DNA of 64,000 bases from Mycobacterium sp. IS-3022 (GCF_001500065.1 NZ_LQIN01000012.1:1-64000); one strand, 5' to 3'. Shown: positions 1 through 8,705, counted from the first letter of the stretch. Notes: generated from the letters alone by a model not told the origin. Program-made: numbers and translations.

Positions 1-21
1 ACACTCAAAAAAGTGAATAGA

Positions 22-138
22 GTTACGGCGGTCAATAGCGGCAGGGAAACGCCCGGACCCATCCCGAACCCGGAAGCTAAGCCTGCCAGCGCCAATGATA
101 CTGCCCAACCCGGGCGGAAAAGTAGGACACCGCCGAAC
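22..138 (+). rRNA. rrf: 5S ribosomal RNA
   Basis: This is the 5S rRNA, which joins the large ribosomal subunit. The roughly 117-base stretch starts GTTACGGCGG and ends CACCGCCGAAC, so its two ends pair as the 5S terminal helix. It contains the typical core CCCGGACCCATCCCGAACC and the bacterial AAGTAGGACACCGCC end. It should be the last gene of an rrn operon whose 16S and 23S genes lie to the left of the window. The ends are estimated from the terminal helix and may be off by a base or two. Confidence 0.95.
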
Positions 139-150
139 ACAAATTAAGCC

Positions 151-181
151 CTATGGCCCCCAATTCGATTGGGGGCCATAG
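151..181 (+). terminator. hairpin terminator after the rrn operon
   Basis: A perfect inverted repeat, CTATGGCCCCCAAT, TCG, ATTGGGGGCCATAG, sits 12 bases after the 5S gene. The 14-bp stem with a three-base loop is very stable. There is no long T-run after it, which is common for mycobacterial terminators. It can also stop transcription arriving leftward from ogt, whose stop codon is at 204. Confidence 0.85.
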
Positions 182-203
182 GCATTTGTAGCGCCGCTCC
201 GCT

Positions 204-707
204 TCAATCAAACAACGTCAACGCCGGCGCGACCCGATTTTTCTCCATCGCGAGCAGTGCCCGCTTCCTGTCGAGTCCGCCGCCATAGCCCGTGAGACTT
301 CCGTTGGACCCGATCACTCGATGGCACGGCACAATGATGCCGATCGGGTTGTGGCCGTTGGCCAAGCCGACCGCGCGGAAGGCGCCCGGAGAGCCGATCT
401 GCCTGGCGATCTCGCCGTAAGAACGAGTCTCGCCGTAGGGAATCGTCAGCAATGCGGCCCAGACTCGCCGCTGGAAGTCGGTGCCGACAAGATCGAGGTC
501 CAATTCGAACTCGGTGCGCTCGCCGGCGAAGTACGCCTCGAGTTGTTCCACCGCGTCGGGGAACGCGTCCTCGTCCGCAGTCCAGCCGTCGCGGCTGGGT
601 TCATATGTCTGGTCCACCATTCGCAGGTGCATCAGCCGGCCGTCCCTACCTGCCAGGGTCAGTTGACCGACCGGGCTGTCCATCGTGCGAAATTTCAAGG
701 CTTCCAT
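204..707 (-). CDS. ogt: methylated-DNA--[protein]-cysteine S-methyltransferase
   Basis: Ogt removes alkyl groups from O6-alkylguanine (and O4-alkylthymine) by moving them to its own cysteine, a one-use repair reaction. The 167-residue product has the active-site motif IIVPCHRVIGSNG and the DNA-binding segment YGEIARQIGSPGAFRAVGLA. The start is the ATG whose A is at 707; it shares one base with the alkA stop (TGATG), so the two genes are translationally coupled. A longer reading upstream exists in the frame but would lie inside alkA, and known homologs begin at this ATG. Gene order alkA-ogt matches Rv1317c-Rv1316c. Confidence 0.95.
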   Translation of the reverse strand: MEALKFRTMDSPVGQLTLAGRDGRLMHLRMVDQTYEPSRDGWTADEDAFPDAVEQLEAYFAGERTEFELDLDLVGTDFQRRVWAALLTIPYGETRSYGEIARQIGSPGAFRAVGLANGHNPIGIIVPCHRVIGSNGSLTGYGGGLDRKRALLAMEKNRVAPALTLFD

Positions 708-2191
708 CACGTCTCCTTCGGTGGCCAGTCGTTGACGGCATGATCGAGCGCGGACCACAGGTGCTGGGTGGCGTACGAACGCCATGGTCGCCACCTCGCG
801 CTGCGCTCGGTGAGTGGGCGAGGCTCAGCGGGCAGTCCCGCCTGCCTTGCGGCCAGCTGCACGCCGAGGTCCGTGGCCGGAAAGGCGTCGGGGTCACCGA
901 GCCCACGCATGGCTATCACCTCGGCGGTCCACGGGCCGATGCCGGGCAGCGCCAACAACTGCTCCCGCGCCCGGTTCCAGTCGCAGCCCGCATCGAGGAC
1001 GACGTCCCCGTCCGCCAATGCTCGGATCAGCGCAATGAGCGAGCGTTGCCGTGACTTCGGGAAGGCGAGATGGGCGGGATCAATGTCGGCGAGATGCTCG
1101 ATCGGCGGAAAGGCATGTGTCAGACCGCCGTTCGTGTCCGTGATTTGCTGCCCATAAGCCGAGACAATTCGCCAGGCATGTGTCCGGGCCGCCTTGATCG
1201 ATACCTGTTGACCCAGCACGACCCGCACGGCGAGTTCTTGTTCGTCGACTGTTCGCGGAATTCGCTGACCGGGCGCCTTGCTGACGAGCACGCTGAGTTC
1301 CGGGTCGGTACCGAATGCGTCGACAACCGCCTCGGGATCCGCGTCGAGATCAAGCAGCCGTCGGCATCTGGCGATCGCGGTGGCCAGGTCGCGAAAGTCA
1401 TCGAGGACCACCCGGCATTGCACATGATCGGGTTGCGGTGTGAGCGAGACGATTCCGTTGCCGTTGGGTAGGCGCAGCGTTCGGCGGTAGGCGCCGTCGC
1501 GCACTTCCTCGACGCCCGGCACGGCGCTGGCCGCCAGGTGTCCGAACAGTCCCTCATAAGCGAAAGGCGTGCGCACTGGCAACCGCAACGACAGCGCTCC
1601 GGTTCCGCCCTCGTTGCGGCCGAACCGGGCACGCGCACGCTGGCGCAACGCCGTCGGGGTGAGGTCGCATACCGCTCGTACGGTGTCGTTGAATTGCCGG
1701 ATGCTGGAAAATCCTGCTGCGAAAGCAACGTCGCCGAACGGCAGTTCGGTGGTCTCGATGAGCACGCGCGCGGTCTGTGAACGCTGAGCGCGCGCGAGCG
1801 CCAGCGGATTCGCCCCGACTTCGGCCTGCAGAAGCCGCTCGAGTTGGCGGGTGGTGTAGCCCAGCCGGGTGGCCAGTCCGGTGACGCCTTCACGGTCGAC
1901 GGTGCCATCGGCGATCAGTCGCATGGCCCTGGCGACGACGTCGCCGCGGACATTCCACTCCGGCGAGCCCGGTGACGCGTCTGGGCGGCACCGCTTACAG
2001 GCCCGGAAGCCTGCCTTCTGGGCGGCCGCCGCGGTCGGATAGAACCGCATGTTGCGTGCGTACGGCGGCCGGACCGGGCAGCTCGGTCTGCAGTAGATCT
2101 TCGTGGTCAGCACGGCGGTGACGAACCAGCCGTCGAACCGGTCGTCTTTGGACTGGACGGCCCGGTAGCAGCGTTCGAAATCGTCGTGCAC
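707..2191 (-). CDS. alkA: Ada-like/AlkA bifunctional alkylation repair protein
   Basis: This fusion protein of 494 residues combines an Ada-type zinc domain, an AraC-type helix-turn-helix and a 3-methyladenine DNA glycosylase. The N-terminal domain carries the four zinc cysteines (YCRPSCPVRP and FRACKRCRPD); in Ada the first is the methylphosphotriester acceptor. The AraC region includes FGDVAFAAGFSSIRQFND. The glycosylase half has the helix-hairpin-helix LLALPGIGPWTAEVIAMRG followed by the catalytic Asp (FPATDLG). The start is taken as the GTG at 2191, which gives VHDDFERCYRAVQSKDDRFD, the usual N-terminus of mycobacterial homologs, and fits a leaderless promoter. Ada fusions usually sense and induce the adaptive response; here regulation is inferred. 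Confidence 0.93.
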   Translation of the reverse strand: MHDDFERCYRAVQSKDDRFDGWFVTAVLTTKIYCRPSCPVRPPYARNMRFYPTAAAAQKAGFRACKRCRPDASPGSPEWNVRGDVVARAMRLIADGTVDREGVTGLATRLGYTTRQLERLLQAEVGANPLALARAQRSQTARVLIETTELPFGDVAFAAGFSSIRQFNDTVRAVCDLTPTALRQRARARFGRNEGGTGALSLRLPVRTPFAYEGLFGHLAASAVPGVEEVRDGAYRRTLRLPNGNGIVSLTPQPDHVQCRVVLDDFRDLATAIARCRRLLDLDADPEAVVDAFGTDPELSVLVSKAPGQRIPRTVDEQELAVRVVLGQQVSIKAARTHAWRIVSAYGQQITDTNGGLTHAFPPIEHLADIDPAHLAFPKSRQRSLIALIRALADGDVVLDAGCDWNRAREQLLALPGIGPWTAEVIAMRGLGDPDAFPATDLGVQLAARQAGLPAEPRPLTERSARWRPWRSYATQHLWSALDHAVNDWPPKET

Positions 2192-2222
2192 GCCTCTCAC
2201 AATTACACGTTCCCACTGACAA
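2191..2222 (-). promoter_or_regulatory. PafBC-type (RecA/LexA-independent) leaderless promoter of alkA-ogt
   Basis: Read on the minus strand, TTGTCAGTG (2222-2214) is followed by eight bases and then TAATTG (2205-2200). The mycobacterial DNA-damage promoter motif bound by PafBC is TTGTCRGTG-N8-TANNNT, so the match is perfect in the upstream box and one base off in the -10 box. Transcription would begin about seven bases further, at the GTG start of alkA, giving a leaderless mRNA. Confidence 0.6.
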
Positions 2223-2429
2223 CACTGGCGGAAAACCGACATGGTCGTGGCGGTCAGAAGGCCGAGCTTGTGTGGGAGCGCTGGCGGTGAGGCGGTGGTT
2301 GCTCGCCGCGGTGGACGTAACGCAATATCGCCGAAAATCTCACGCATTGGTTTCGGGCGGCTAACGATTCGAGCGTTCCCCGGCATTTGGACGGGCACGT
2401 CGACAACCGCTGTGGTGTCGTAGGAGTCG

Positions 2430-2915
2430 ATGTTGACTCGCACACTGTTCATCGTCGGCGCCGCAGCGGCGGCGTCGTTGCTTCTGGCGCCGCCGGCCAT
2501 TGCCGCGCCAACGGCGGATGCTCAGGGCTATGTCGACTCCACCGCTCGGTGCGCCCCGCCCAACGAGGCGGTGATCTTCGGCAGCACAGGGTCGTCGCGC
2601 GTCGCCATCTGCAAGTCGCCCGACGGAGAGTACGAATACCGCGGCGTGCGAGTCCGCGATGGCGCACAGTTGATCGTGCCCGCTTCGCAGACGGGCGATG
2701 AGTTCACCGCTGAGAACAACGGAATCACCTATTTCGTCTCGGAGGACTCGTTGACGATCAGCGCGGGCACCCGGGTGATCCGGGAGGAGCCGATGGTCGA
2801 CGTCCACGAGGGACAGGCGGATGACACACCGTCGGCGCCGCCGGCCTCGACGCCGAAGCCGACAAAGCCCTTGCCCCCGCCCCTGCCTGCCGAAGAGGGG
2901 CACACCGAGAGCTGA
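2430..2915 (+). CDS. secreted protein of unknown function
   Basis: I do not recognise a characterised family. The 161-residue product has a clear Sec signal peptide: MLTRTLFIVGAAAAASLLLA and then an Ala-rich cleavage region near residue 25. The mature part has two cysteines (residues about 42 and 61) that could form a disulfide, and a Pro/Ala/Thr-rich tail (PSAPPASTPKPTKPLPPP) of the kind that spans the mycobacterial wall. An AGGAG box at 2422-2426 precedes the ATG by three bases, so the following TTG at 2433 may be the true start. The gene is monocistronic and diverges from alkA. Confidence 0.75.
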   Translation: MLTRTLFIVGAAAAASLLLAPPAIAAPTADAQGYVDSTARCAPPNEAVIFGSTGSSRVAICKSPDGEYEYRGVRVRDGAQLIVPASQTGDEFTAENNGITYFVSEDSLTISAGTRVIREEPMVDVHEGQADDTPSAPPASTPKPTKPLPPPLPAEEGHTES

Positions 2916-2938
2916 GCGAAACGATGACTCGTTCGCTC

Positions 2939-3607
2939 CTACGAGCCGAACAGCACCGTCGTCGCTGCGGTCAGCGACTCCATCGCCTTGACCCGCTCGT
3001 CGCCCATCCCGACCAGCGCGTCCACGGTCAGCGGCCCGAGAATCTGGGTCAGCCCGTGCCCTTCGTGTCCGAAAAATCCGGCCATCTCCAACATGACCGC
3101 GCCGTGGACGATGCTCCACATCCGCCCTGCCATCACGGCGACGCCGTCATCGCGGATGCGCCCCGCGTCGACCATCCTTCGCACGGCAGTCAACAACGCC
3201 TCGAACGACACCGCGAACTCGGCGCGATCGGTTGAGCTGCCGGTCACGGTCAGGTCGGCGTGATGACGGCTCAGTGACTGTGCGGAGGTGCCGAACATCA
3301 TCTGATAGCGCTGCGGGTTCTCCAACGCGAACTCGCGGTACCGCGCACCCATCACGAGGAAGTCGGCGACCGGATCCTCGGTCACCGGCGACTCCGTCAG
3401 CGCCTGGGTGAAGCGCGCGAACGTCTCGCTGGCGATCGAGTCGATCAGGCCCGTCATGCCGCCGAAGTGCGTGTACACCGCCATCGTCGACGTCCCGGTT
3501 TCGGCGGCCAATTTGCGCGCGCTGAGCGCCCCCAGGCCGTCCCGCTCGAGAATTCGGATCCCGGCCTCGACCAATTGCTTCGGGGCACTGTCGCTCACCC
3601 TTGCCAT
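2939..3607 (-). CDS. TetR family transcriptional regulator
   Basis: This 222-residue regulator has an N-terminal TetR helix-turn-helix (ALSARKLAAETGTSTMAVYTHF, residues about 24-45) and a C-terminal ligand-binding domain of the TetR_C WHG type. It is divergent from the carotenoid oxygenase gene with only 55 bases between the start codons, and a double palindrome fills that gap. The pair corresponds to Rv0653c-Rv0654 of M. tuberculosis. The likely role is repression of the oxygenase gene and itself, relieved by an apocarotenoid or related hydrophobic ligand; the ligand is inference. Confidence 0.9.
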   Translation of the reverse strand: MARVSDSAPKQLVEAGIRILERDGLGALSARKLAAETGTSTMAVYTHFGGMTGLIDSIASETFARFTQALTESPVTEDPVADFLVMGARYREFALENPQRYQMMFGTSAQSLSRHHADLTVTGSSTDRAEFAVSFEALLTAVRRMVDAGRIRDDGVAVMAGRMWSIVHGAVMLEMAGFFGHEGHGLTQILGPLTVDALVGMGDERVKAMESLTAATTVLFGS

Positions 3608-3611
3608 GTTG

Positions 3612-3653
3612 CCATAACGGTGTTATACATGTGGTGTCATAACACCGTTATGG
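3612..3653. promoter_or_regulatory. double palindromic operator between tetR and the carotenoid oxygenase gene
   Basis: Two 15-bp arms, CCATAACGGTGTTAT at 3612-3626 and ATAACACCGTTATGG at 3639-3653, are perfect reverse complements separated by 12 bases. Each arm is itself a palindrome, ATAAC-N3-GTTAT, so this is two operator half-pairs in tandem. It lies across both start regions (tetR 3607, oxygenase 3663). A TATACAT box at 3625-3631 between the arms could serve as a -10 element. Confidence 0.85.
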
Positions 3654-3662
3654 GAGCCTGTG

Positions 3663-5099
3663 ATGACGAACCGCTATCTCGAAGGCGCTTTCGCGCCCCT
3701 CCGCGAAGAGCACACGCTGACCGACCTCGAGGTCACCGGCACCATCCCCGAGCACCTGGACGGGCGCTATCTGCGAAACGGGCCGAATCCGGTCGGGGAG
3801 CTGGATCCGGAGCTGTACCACTGGTTCATCGGAGACGGCATGGTGCACGGCATCCGGATCCGCGATGGCAAGGCGGAGTGGTACCGCAACCGCTGGGTCC
3901 GCGGTCCGCAGACCGCGAAGGCACTGGGGGAGCAGGCACCACCCGGTCGATACCCCATCTCGGGAATCGGCGCCAACACCAATGTCATCGCACACGCCGG
4001 CAGGACGCTGGCCCTGATCGAATCCGGTGTCGCCAACATCGAACTCACCGACGAGCTGGACACCGTCGGGGTGTGTGACTTCGACGGGACTCTGACGGGT
4101 GGATACACCGCCCATCCCAAGCGTGACCCCGACACCGGTGAGCTGCACGCTGTTTCGTACAGCATGTATCGCGGCAACACGGTGCAGTACTCGGTGATCG
4201 GCGCGGACGGCCGCGCTCGACGCACGGTCGATATCGAGGTCGCGGGCAGCCCGATGATGCACGATTTCTCGCTGACGCAGAACCACGTCGTGTTCTACGA
4301 CCTGCCGGTCACCTTCGACGCACGCATGGCGGTAGAGATGACGGTGCCGCGCGGTCTGCGGTTGGTCTCCCGACTTGTGTTGTCGGCCTTGATCGGCCGG
4401 GTGCGAATCCCGGACCCGATCAGTGCTCGGCAACCGCGGGGTAAGGCATCCGACCGTCGGTTCCCGTACTCCTGGAACCCGAAATATCCTGCGCGGGTCG
4501 GCGTGATGCCGCGCGACGGCGGCAACGCGGACATGCGCTGGTTCGAGGTCGAGCCCTGCTACGTGTTCCACCCGATGAATGCCTACGACGATGGCGGCAC
4601 GATCGTGCTCGACGTCGTGCGGCATCCGAAGATGTTCGACACCAACCACCTTGGGCCAGATGAAGGCCCGCCGACACTCGACCGCTGGACGGTCGATCTC
4701 GCCGACGGCAAAGTCCGCGAATCTCGCATCGACGACCGCGGCCAGGAGTTCCCGCGCGTCGACGAACGCCGGGTGGGCAAGCGTCACCGCTACGGGTACG
4801 CGCCGACCGTCGGCGACGGCGACGGCAGCGACACCCTGCTCAAGCATGACTTCGTCGGCGGCGACACGCTTTCACGATCCTTTGGCGATCACAAGGTGCT
4901 CGGCGAGTTCGTCTTTGAGGCATCCTCATCGACCGCCGCCGAGGACGACGGTGTGTTGATGGGCTTCGTCTACGACCGCCGGACCGACCGCAGTGAGCTC
5001 GCGCTTCTCGACGCGCGAACGTTGCAGGACGTCGCCAGCATCAAGCTTCCGCACCGCGTGCCCGCCGGCTTCCACGGCAACTGGGTGTCATCGTCCTAG
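3663..5099 (+). CDS. carotenoid cleavage oxygenase
   Basis: The product (478 residues) is a non-heme iron carotenoid/stilbene oxygenase, a seven-bladed propeller that cleaves a double bond of a carotenoid or apocarotenoid to give aldehydes. The four iron-ligand histidines are visible in GYTAHPKRDP, MMHDFSLTQNH, CYVFHPMNAY and the C-terminal GFHGNWV. The N-terminus YLRNGPNP and HWFIGDGMVHGI are family signatures. The ATG at 3663 is preferred over the GTG at 3660 because GGGAG at 3652-3656 is well spaced from it. It resembles Rv0654. The 9-base gap to glsA suggests cotranscription. Confidence 0.92.
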   Translation: MTNRYLEGAFAPLREEHTLTDLEVTGTIPEHLDGRYLRNGPNPVGELDPELYHWFIGDGMVHGIRIRDGKAEWYRNRWVRGPQTAKALGEQAPPGRYPISGIGANTNVIAHAGRTLALIESGVANIELTDELDTVGVCDFDGTLTGGYTAHPKRDPDTGELHAVSYSMYRGNTVQYSVIGADGRARRTVDIEVAGSPMMHDFSLTQNHVVFYDLPVTFDARMAVEMTVPRGLRLVSRLVLSALIGRVRIPDPISARQPRGKASDRRFPYSWNPKYPARVGVMPRDGGNADMRWFEVEPCYVFHPMNAYDDGGTIVLDVVRHPKMFDTNHLGPDEGPPTLDRWTVDLADGKVRESRIDDRGQEFPRVDERRVGKRHRYGYAPTVGDGDGSDTLLKHDFVGGDTLSRSFGDHKVLGEFVFEASSSTAAEDDGVLMGFVYDRRTDRSELALLDARTLQDVASIKLPHRVPAGFHGNWVSSS

Positions 5100-5108
5100 G
5101 ATCGGTCC

Positions 5109-6395
5109 ATGGCCGAACTGGTGCAGCGTTACCTGGACCAGATCCTCGCGGGGCACGTCGACGACACTGGCGGGGCACTGGCCGATTACATACCCGAACT
5201 GACTCGGGTCGACCCCAACGGATTCGGGTTGTCGCTGTCACTGGCTGACGGCTATGTCTACGAATCCGGCGATACCGCACTCGAATTCACCATCCAGTCG
5301 GTGTCCAAGCCGTTCACCTACGCGCTCGCACTCGACCGCCTCGGCTTCGATGCGGTCGACGCCAAGATCGGCGTGGAACCCTCCGGCGAAGCGTTCAATG
5401 AGATCAGCGTCGACGAAACCACCAAGGCGCCGAAGAACCCGATGATCAATGCCGGCGCCATCGCGGCCGTCTCGCTGGTGCCCGGCGCCTCCGCCGATGA
5501 GCGGTTCAACCAGATCCGCGAGTTCTATTCGGCGTGTGCGGGTCGCGACCTGACGGTCGACGACGACATCTATCCGTCTGAGAAGGCGACCGGAAGCCGC
5601 AATCGCGCGATCGCTTACATGTTGCAGAGTTTCGGCGTGCTCGACGGTGATCCAGACGAGATCCTCGACGTCTACTTCCGTCAATGCTCGATCAAGGTGA
5701 CGACCACCGATCTGGCCCAGATGGCCGCCACGCTCGCGCGCGGCGGCATCGACCCGGTGTGGGGACGGCGAGTGGCCGCCGCGGCAGTGGTCCAGCGGAC
5801 GCTGAGCGTGATGGTCACCTGCGGAATGTATGACGCGGCGGGGGACTGGGTCAGCGCCGTCGGCATGCCGGCCAAGAGCGGCGTCGGCGGCGGCATCGCG
5901 GCCGTGCTGCCCGCTCAACTCGGAATCGGGGTCTACTCACCGCTTCTAGACGACAAGGGCAACAGCGTGCGGGGTGTGAAGGTGTGCCGCGATCTGTCGG
6001 CCGGCCTCGGATTGCACTTCCTTTCGGTCACCCGCGAAGCCCGCTCGACGATCCGGGACGCGTACGACGCCGCCGCAGGTGTCCGGATCTACGAACTGCA
6101 CGGTGACCTCCTGTTCGCCGGCGCCGAACAGGTGCTGCGCACCGTTGACGAGGAGTGCGACGGTTTCGATGTGGCCGTCCTCGAGCTGTCGAGGGTCGAC
6201 GATGTCAACGATGCCGCCCGCCGGATGCTCGCCGGCATGCACGAGTCGCTCACTGCCGCAGGCAAAGAGGGTTACATCGTTGATCCCGACGGCACATTGG
6301 CCGCGACTGATGCCGCGCAAGCGAGGGTGTTCGGCACCCTCGACGGGGCGTTGCGCGCCGCGGAGAGTTTTCAGCGAACGCGATCAGGCGGGTGA
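5109..6395 (+). CDS. glsA: glutaminase with C-terminal STAS domain
   Basis: Glutaminase A hydrolyses L-glutamine to glutamate and ammonia. The beta-lactamase-like catalytic core occupies residues about 1-300 with the Ser-x-x-Lys motif in FTIQSVSKPFTYAL, NPMINAGAI, and the YPSEKATGSRNRAIAY region. Residues about 315-415 form a STAS domain (LHGDLLFAGAEQVLRTV), as in many actinobacterial enzymes, which may bind a nucleotide or partner protein. The 428-residue length fits the two-domain form. It follows the carotenoid oxygenase gene closely; a functional link is not obvious. Its 3' end overlaps the convergent cyclase gene by 12 bases. Confidence 0.93.
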   Translation: MAELVQRYLDQILAGHVDDTGGALADYIPELTRVDPNGFGLSLSLADGYVYESGDTALEFTIQSVSKPFTYALALDRLGFDAVDAKIGVEPSGEAFNEISVDETTKAPKNPMINAGAIAAVSLVPGASADERFNQIREFYSACAGRDLTVDDDIYPSEKATGSRNRAIAYMLQSFGVLDGDPDEILDVYFRQCSIKVTTTDLAQMAATLARGGIDPVWGRRVAAAAVVQRTLSVMVTCGMYDAAGDWVSAVGMPAKSGVGGGIAAVLPAQLGIGVYSPLLDDKGNSVRGVKVCRDLSAGLGLHFLSVTREARSTIRDAYDAAAGVRIYELHGDLLFAGAEQVLRTVDEECDGFDVAVLELSRVDDVNDAARRMLAGMHESLTAAGKEGYIVDPDGTLAATDAAQARVFGTLDGALRAAESFQRTRSGG

Positions 6396-7988
6396 CGCCA
6401 GCCTGGTCGGCTCGTCGTGTCCGCGCAACGTCACCTCGTCGCCGAGTGTCCAACGGGCGCGCTCGCTTTCGCTCGCGCCGGTGACCGCATCGGAGGAGGC
6501 GAGCAGGTGCCCGGGCGTTTCCTTGGCCAGTTCGCACAGCCGCGCGGCTTCGTTGACGGGCTCACCGATCACGGTGTACTCGAACCGTTCCTTGGCCCCG
6601 ACGTTGCCCGCGACCGCCTCGCCGGCCGCCACCCCGATGCCCGCGTCGCATTCGGGCACCTCCTCATGGATCCGGCGCGCGATCGCCCGACCGGCGGCCA
6701 GCGCGGAGTCCTCCGGATTCGCCAGGGGCAGTGGCGCACCGAACACGGCCAGCGCCCCGTCGCCCTCGAACTTGTTGACGAAGCCGTGGTGACGGTCGAC
6801 CTCCTCGACGATCACCGCGAAGAACCGGTTCAGCAGGTCGACGACCTCGGTCGCGCGGCGGGCGGTCACCAGCTGCGTCGAGCCGATGATGTCGACGAAG
6901 ATCACCGCGACATGGCGTTCCGCGCCACCGAGTTCCAGACGCTCTTTCTCCGCGGCCGCGGCAACGTCGCGGCCGACATGGCGGCCGAACAGATCGCGTA
7001 CGCGCTCGCGTTCCTTGAGCCCGTCGACCATCGAGTTGAACCCCCGCTGCAACTCGCCGAGCTCGGTGCCGTCGAACACCACCAGGTTGCAGTTCAGGTC
7101 GCCCTGCTCCACGCGCTGTAGTGCGGAGCGCACCACGCGCACCGGGGTGGCCGTCAGCCATGACAACAGCAACATCAGGATCAATCCGAAGGCCAGTGCC
7201 ACCACCGCGATGATCATCACGGCGACCGCGAACTGGGTTGCGGTGAGATTCTGCAGCGCCAGCGCGAACACCGCGAGAAGAAGGATGCCCAGCACCGGCA
7301 CGCCGGAGCTGAGCAACCAGACGGTCATGGTCCGGCCCATGACTCCGTGTGCCAACCGGCGTGGCGGACGGCCCGCCTCCAGCGCCTGGGCGGCGACCGG
7401 CCGCAGGGCGAACTCGGTGATGAGGTAGCAGGCGGTGGCCACGACGATGCCGGGAAAGCCGACTGCGAGCAGGAAGCGCGGGATGAACGCGGAGTCCTGC
7501 AGCCCATACAACAACGTCAGTAGTGCCGTGCCGAGGCCCCACAGCAGGAGCAGCCTCTTCGCCACATGCCACGGAGCGAGGAAGACGTTGTGCTGGTCGG
7601 CCCGGGTGGGGGCGCGGTCGGCGATGGCCCATCGGAGCGAATTCACGGTGCGAGAGGTGATCCACCAGGTGCCCACCATCAGGGCGACCAACATGTAGGC
7701 GGGGACGACGCCCCAGGTCAACCACGCCGGCGCGTCGGTGAAGACGCTCGGCACCGGAATGGCAACCGTGTTCAGCAGCAATGACACGGCGATGCCGAGC
7801 AGGTTGGTGAACAGGATGAGGAACGTGAGGATGATCTGGATGCGGATGCGTCGGCGGGTCTGGTTCTCCGACGGCTTGCCGAGCAGGAACGAGCCGTATT
7901 CGGGGGTATCCGGTAGCCGCCCGCTCTGCCGCGTCACCTTCTCGAGGACAAGACCGAGTCGCTGAGGGACGCTCTTCTTGGCGGTCAT
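6384..7988 (-). CDS. membrane-bound class III adenylate cyclase (HAMP type)
   Basis: This 534-residue protein has about six membrane helices (residues 50-300), a HAMP linker (LSWLTATPVRVVRSALQRVEQGD) and a C-terminal class III nucleotide cyclase domain. Metal-binding aspartates are in VIFVDIIGSTQLV and FVNKFEGDGALAVFG, and NEAARL carries the transition-state Asn and Arg. At the position where adenylate cyclases usually have the adenine-selecting Asp (second cyclase in this window: YTVVGDAVN) this one has Glu (YTVIGEPVN, codon 6561-6563). It is the counterpart of the Rv1318c-Rv1320c cyclases, next to alkA-ogt in M. tuberculosis; here only one copy is present. Confidence 0.92.
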   Translation of the reverse strand: MTAKKSVPQRLGLVLEKVTRQSGRLPDTPEYGSFLLGKPSENQTRRRIRIQIILTFLILFTNLLGIAVSLLLNTVAIPVPSVFTDAPAWLTWGVVPAYMLVALMVGTWWITSRTVNSLRWAIADRAPTRADQHNVFLAPWHVAKRLLLLWGLGTALLTLLYGLQDSAFIPRFLLAVGFPGIVVATACYLITEFALRPVAAQALEAGRPPRRLAHGVMGRTMTVWLLSSGVPVLGILLLAVFALALQNLTATQFAVAVMIIAVVALAFGLILMLLLSWLTATPVRVVRSALQRVEQGDLNCNLVVFDGTELGELQRGFNSMVDGLKERERVRDLFGRHVGRDVAAAAEKERLELGGAERHVAVIFVDIIGSTQLVTARRATEVVDLLNRFFAVIVEEVDRHHGFVNKFEGDGALAVFGAPLPLANPEDSALAAGRAIARRIHEEVPECDAGIGVAAGEAVAGNVGAKERFEYTVIGEPVNEAARLCELAKETPGHLLASSDAVTGASESERARWTLGDEVTLRGHDEPTRLASPA

Positions 7989-8021
7989 TGTGGCTAGAGC
8001 CTAATTCGCCGAACCGGCACC

Positions 8022-8034
8022 TAAGGTGGTCGGG
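8022..8034 (+). promoter_or_regulatory. leaderless promoter of nucS
   Basis: A TANNNT -10 element, TAAGGT at 8022-8027, ends six bases before the GTG start at 8034. This spacing is typical of mycobacterial leaderless transcripts, and no Shine-Dalgarno sequence precedes the GTG. Confidence 0.5.
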
Positions 8035-8705
8035 TGCGTCTCGTGATCGCCCAATGCACTGTCGACTATGTCGGACGCCTGACCGCACATCTGCCGTCGG
8101 CGCGGCGACTGCTGCTGGTCAAGGCGGACGGTTCGGTGAGCGTCCACGCCGACGACCGCGCCTACAAGCCGTTGAACTGGATGAGTCCGCCGTGCCGGCT
8201 CATCGAGGACAACACCGGGCCCGTCCCCGTCTGGGTGGTCGAGAACAAGGCCGGTGAACAGCTGCGGATCACCGTCGAGGACATCGAACACGACTCCAGC
8301 CACGAACTCGGCGTCGATCCGGGTCTGGTGAAGGACGGTGTCGAAGCGCATCTTCAGGAGTTGTTGGCCGAGCATGTCGAGCTGCTGGGCGCGGGGTACA
8401 CGCTGGTGCGACGCGAGTACATGACCGCGATCGGCCCCGTGGACCTGCTGTGTCGCGACGGGAACGGCGGGTCGGTCGCCGTGGAGATCAAGCGCCGCGG
8501 CGAGATCGACGGCGTCGAGCAGCTCACCCGCTACCTCGAGCTGCTCAACCGCGACAGCCTGCTGGCCCCAGTGACGGGCGTCTTCGCGGCCCAGCAGATC
8601 AAGCCGCAGGCCCGCACGCTGGCCACCGACCGCGGCATCCGTTGTGTGACGCTGGACTACGACAAGATGCGCGGCATGGACAGCGACGAGTTCCGGCTGT
8701 TCTGA
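8034..8705 (+). CDS. nucS: mismatch-specific endonuclease NucS (EndoMS)
   Basis: NucS cuts both DNA strands at mismatches and provides the non-canonical mismatch repair of actinobacteria, which lack MutS/MutL. The 223-residue length matches the family. The N-terminal half is the DNA-binding/dimerisation domain; the C-terminal half has the PD-(D/E)XK nuclease motif in [20 protein letters not shown] followed by KRRG. The extreme C-terminus EFRLF resembles a sliding-clamp interaction tail. The gene is the ortholog of Rv1321 and is coupled (TGATG at 8703-8707) to the next small gene. Confidence 0.96.
   Translation: MRLVIAQCTVDYVGRLTAHLPSARRLLLVKADGSVSVHADDRAYKPLNWMSPPCRLIEDNTGPVPVWVVENKAGEQLRITVEDIEHDSSHELGVDPGLVKDGVEAHLQELLAEHVELLGAGYTLVRREYMTAIGPVDLLCRDGNGGSVAVEIKRRGEIDGVEQLTRYLELLNRDSLLAPVTGVFAAQQIKPQARTLATDRGIRCVTLDYDKMRGMDSDEFRLF

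Noticed and set aside
707..2500. Longer alkA reading starting at 2500
   Set aside because: The extra N-terminal part overlaps the divergent gene and is unlike any Ada domain; homologs start at VHDDFERC.
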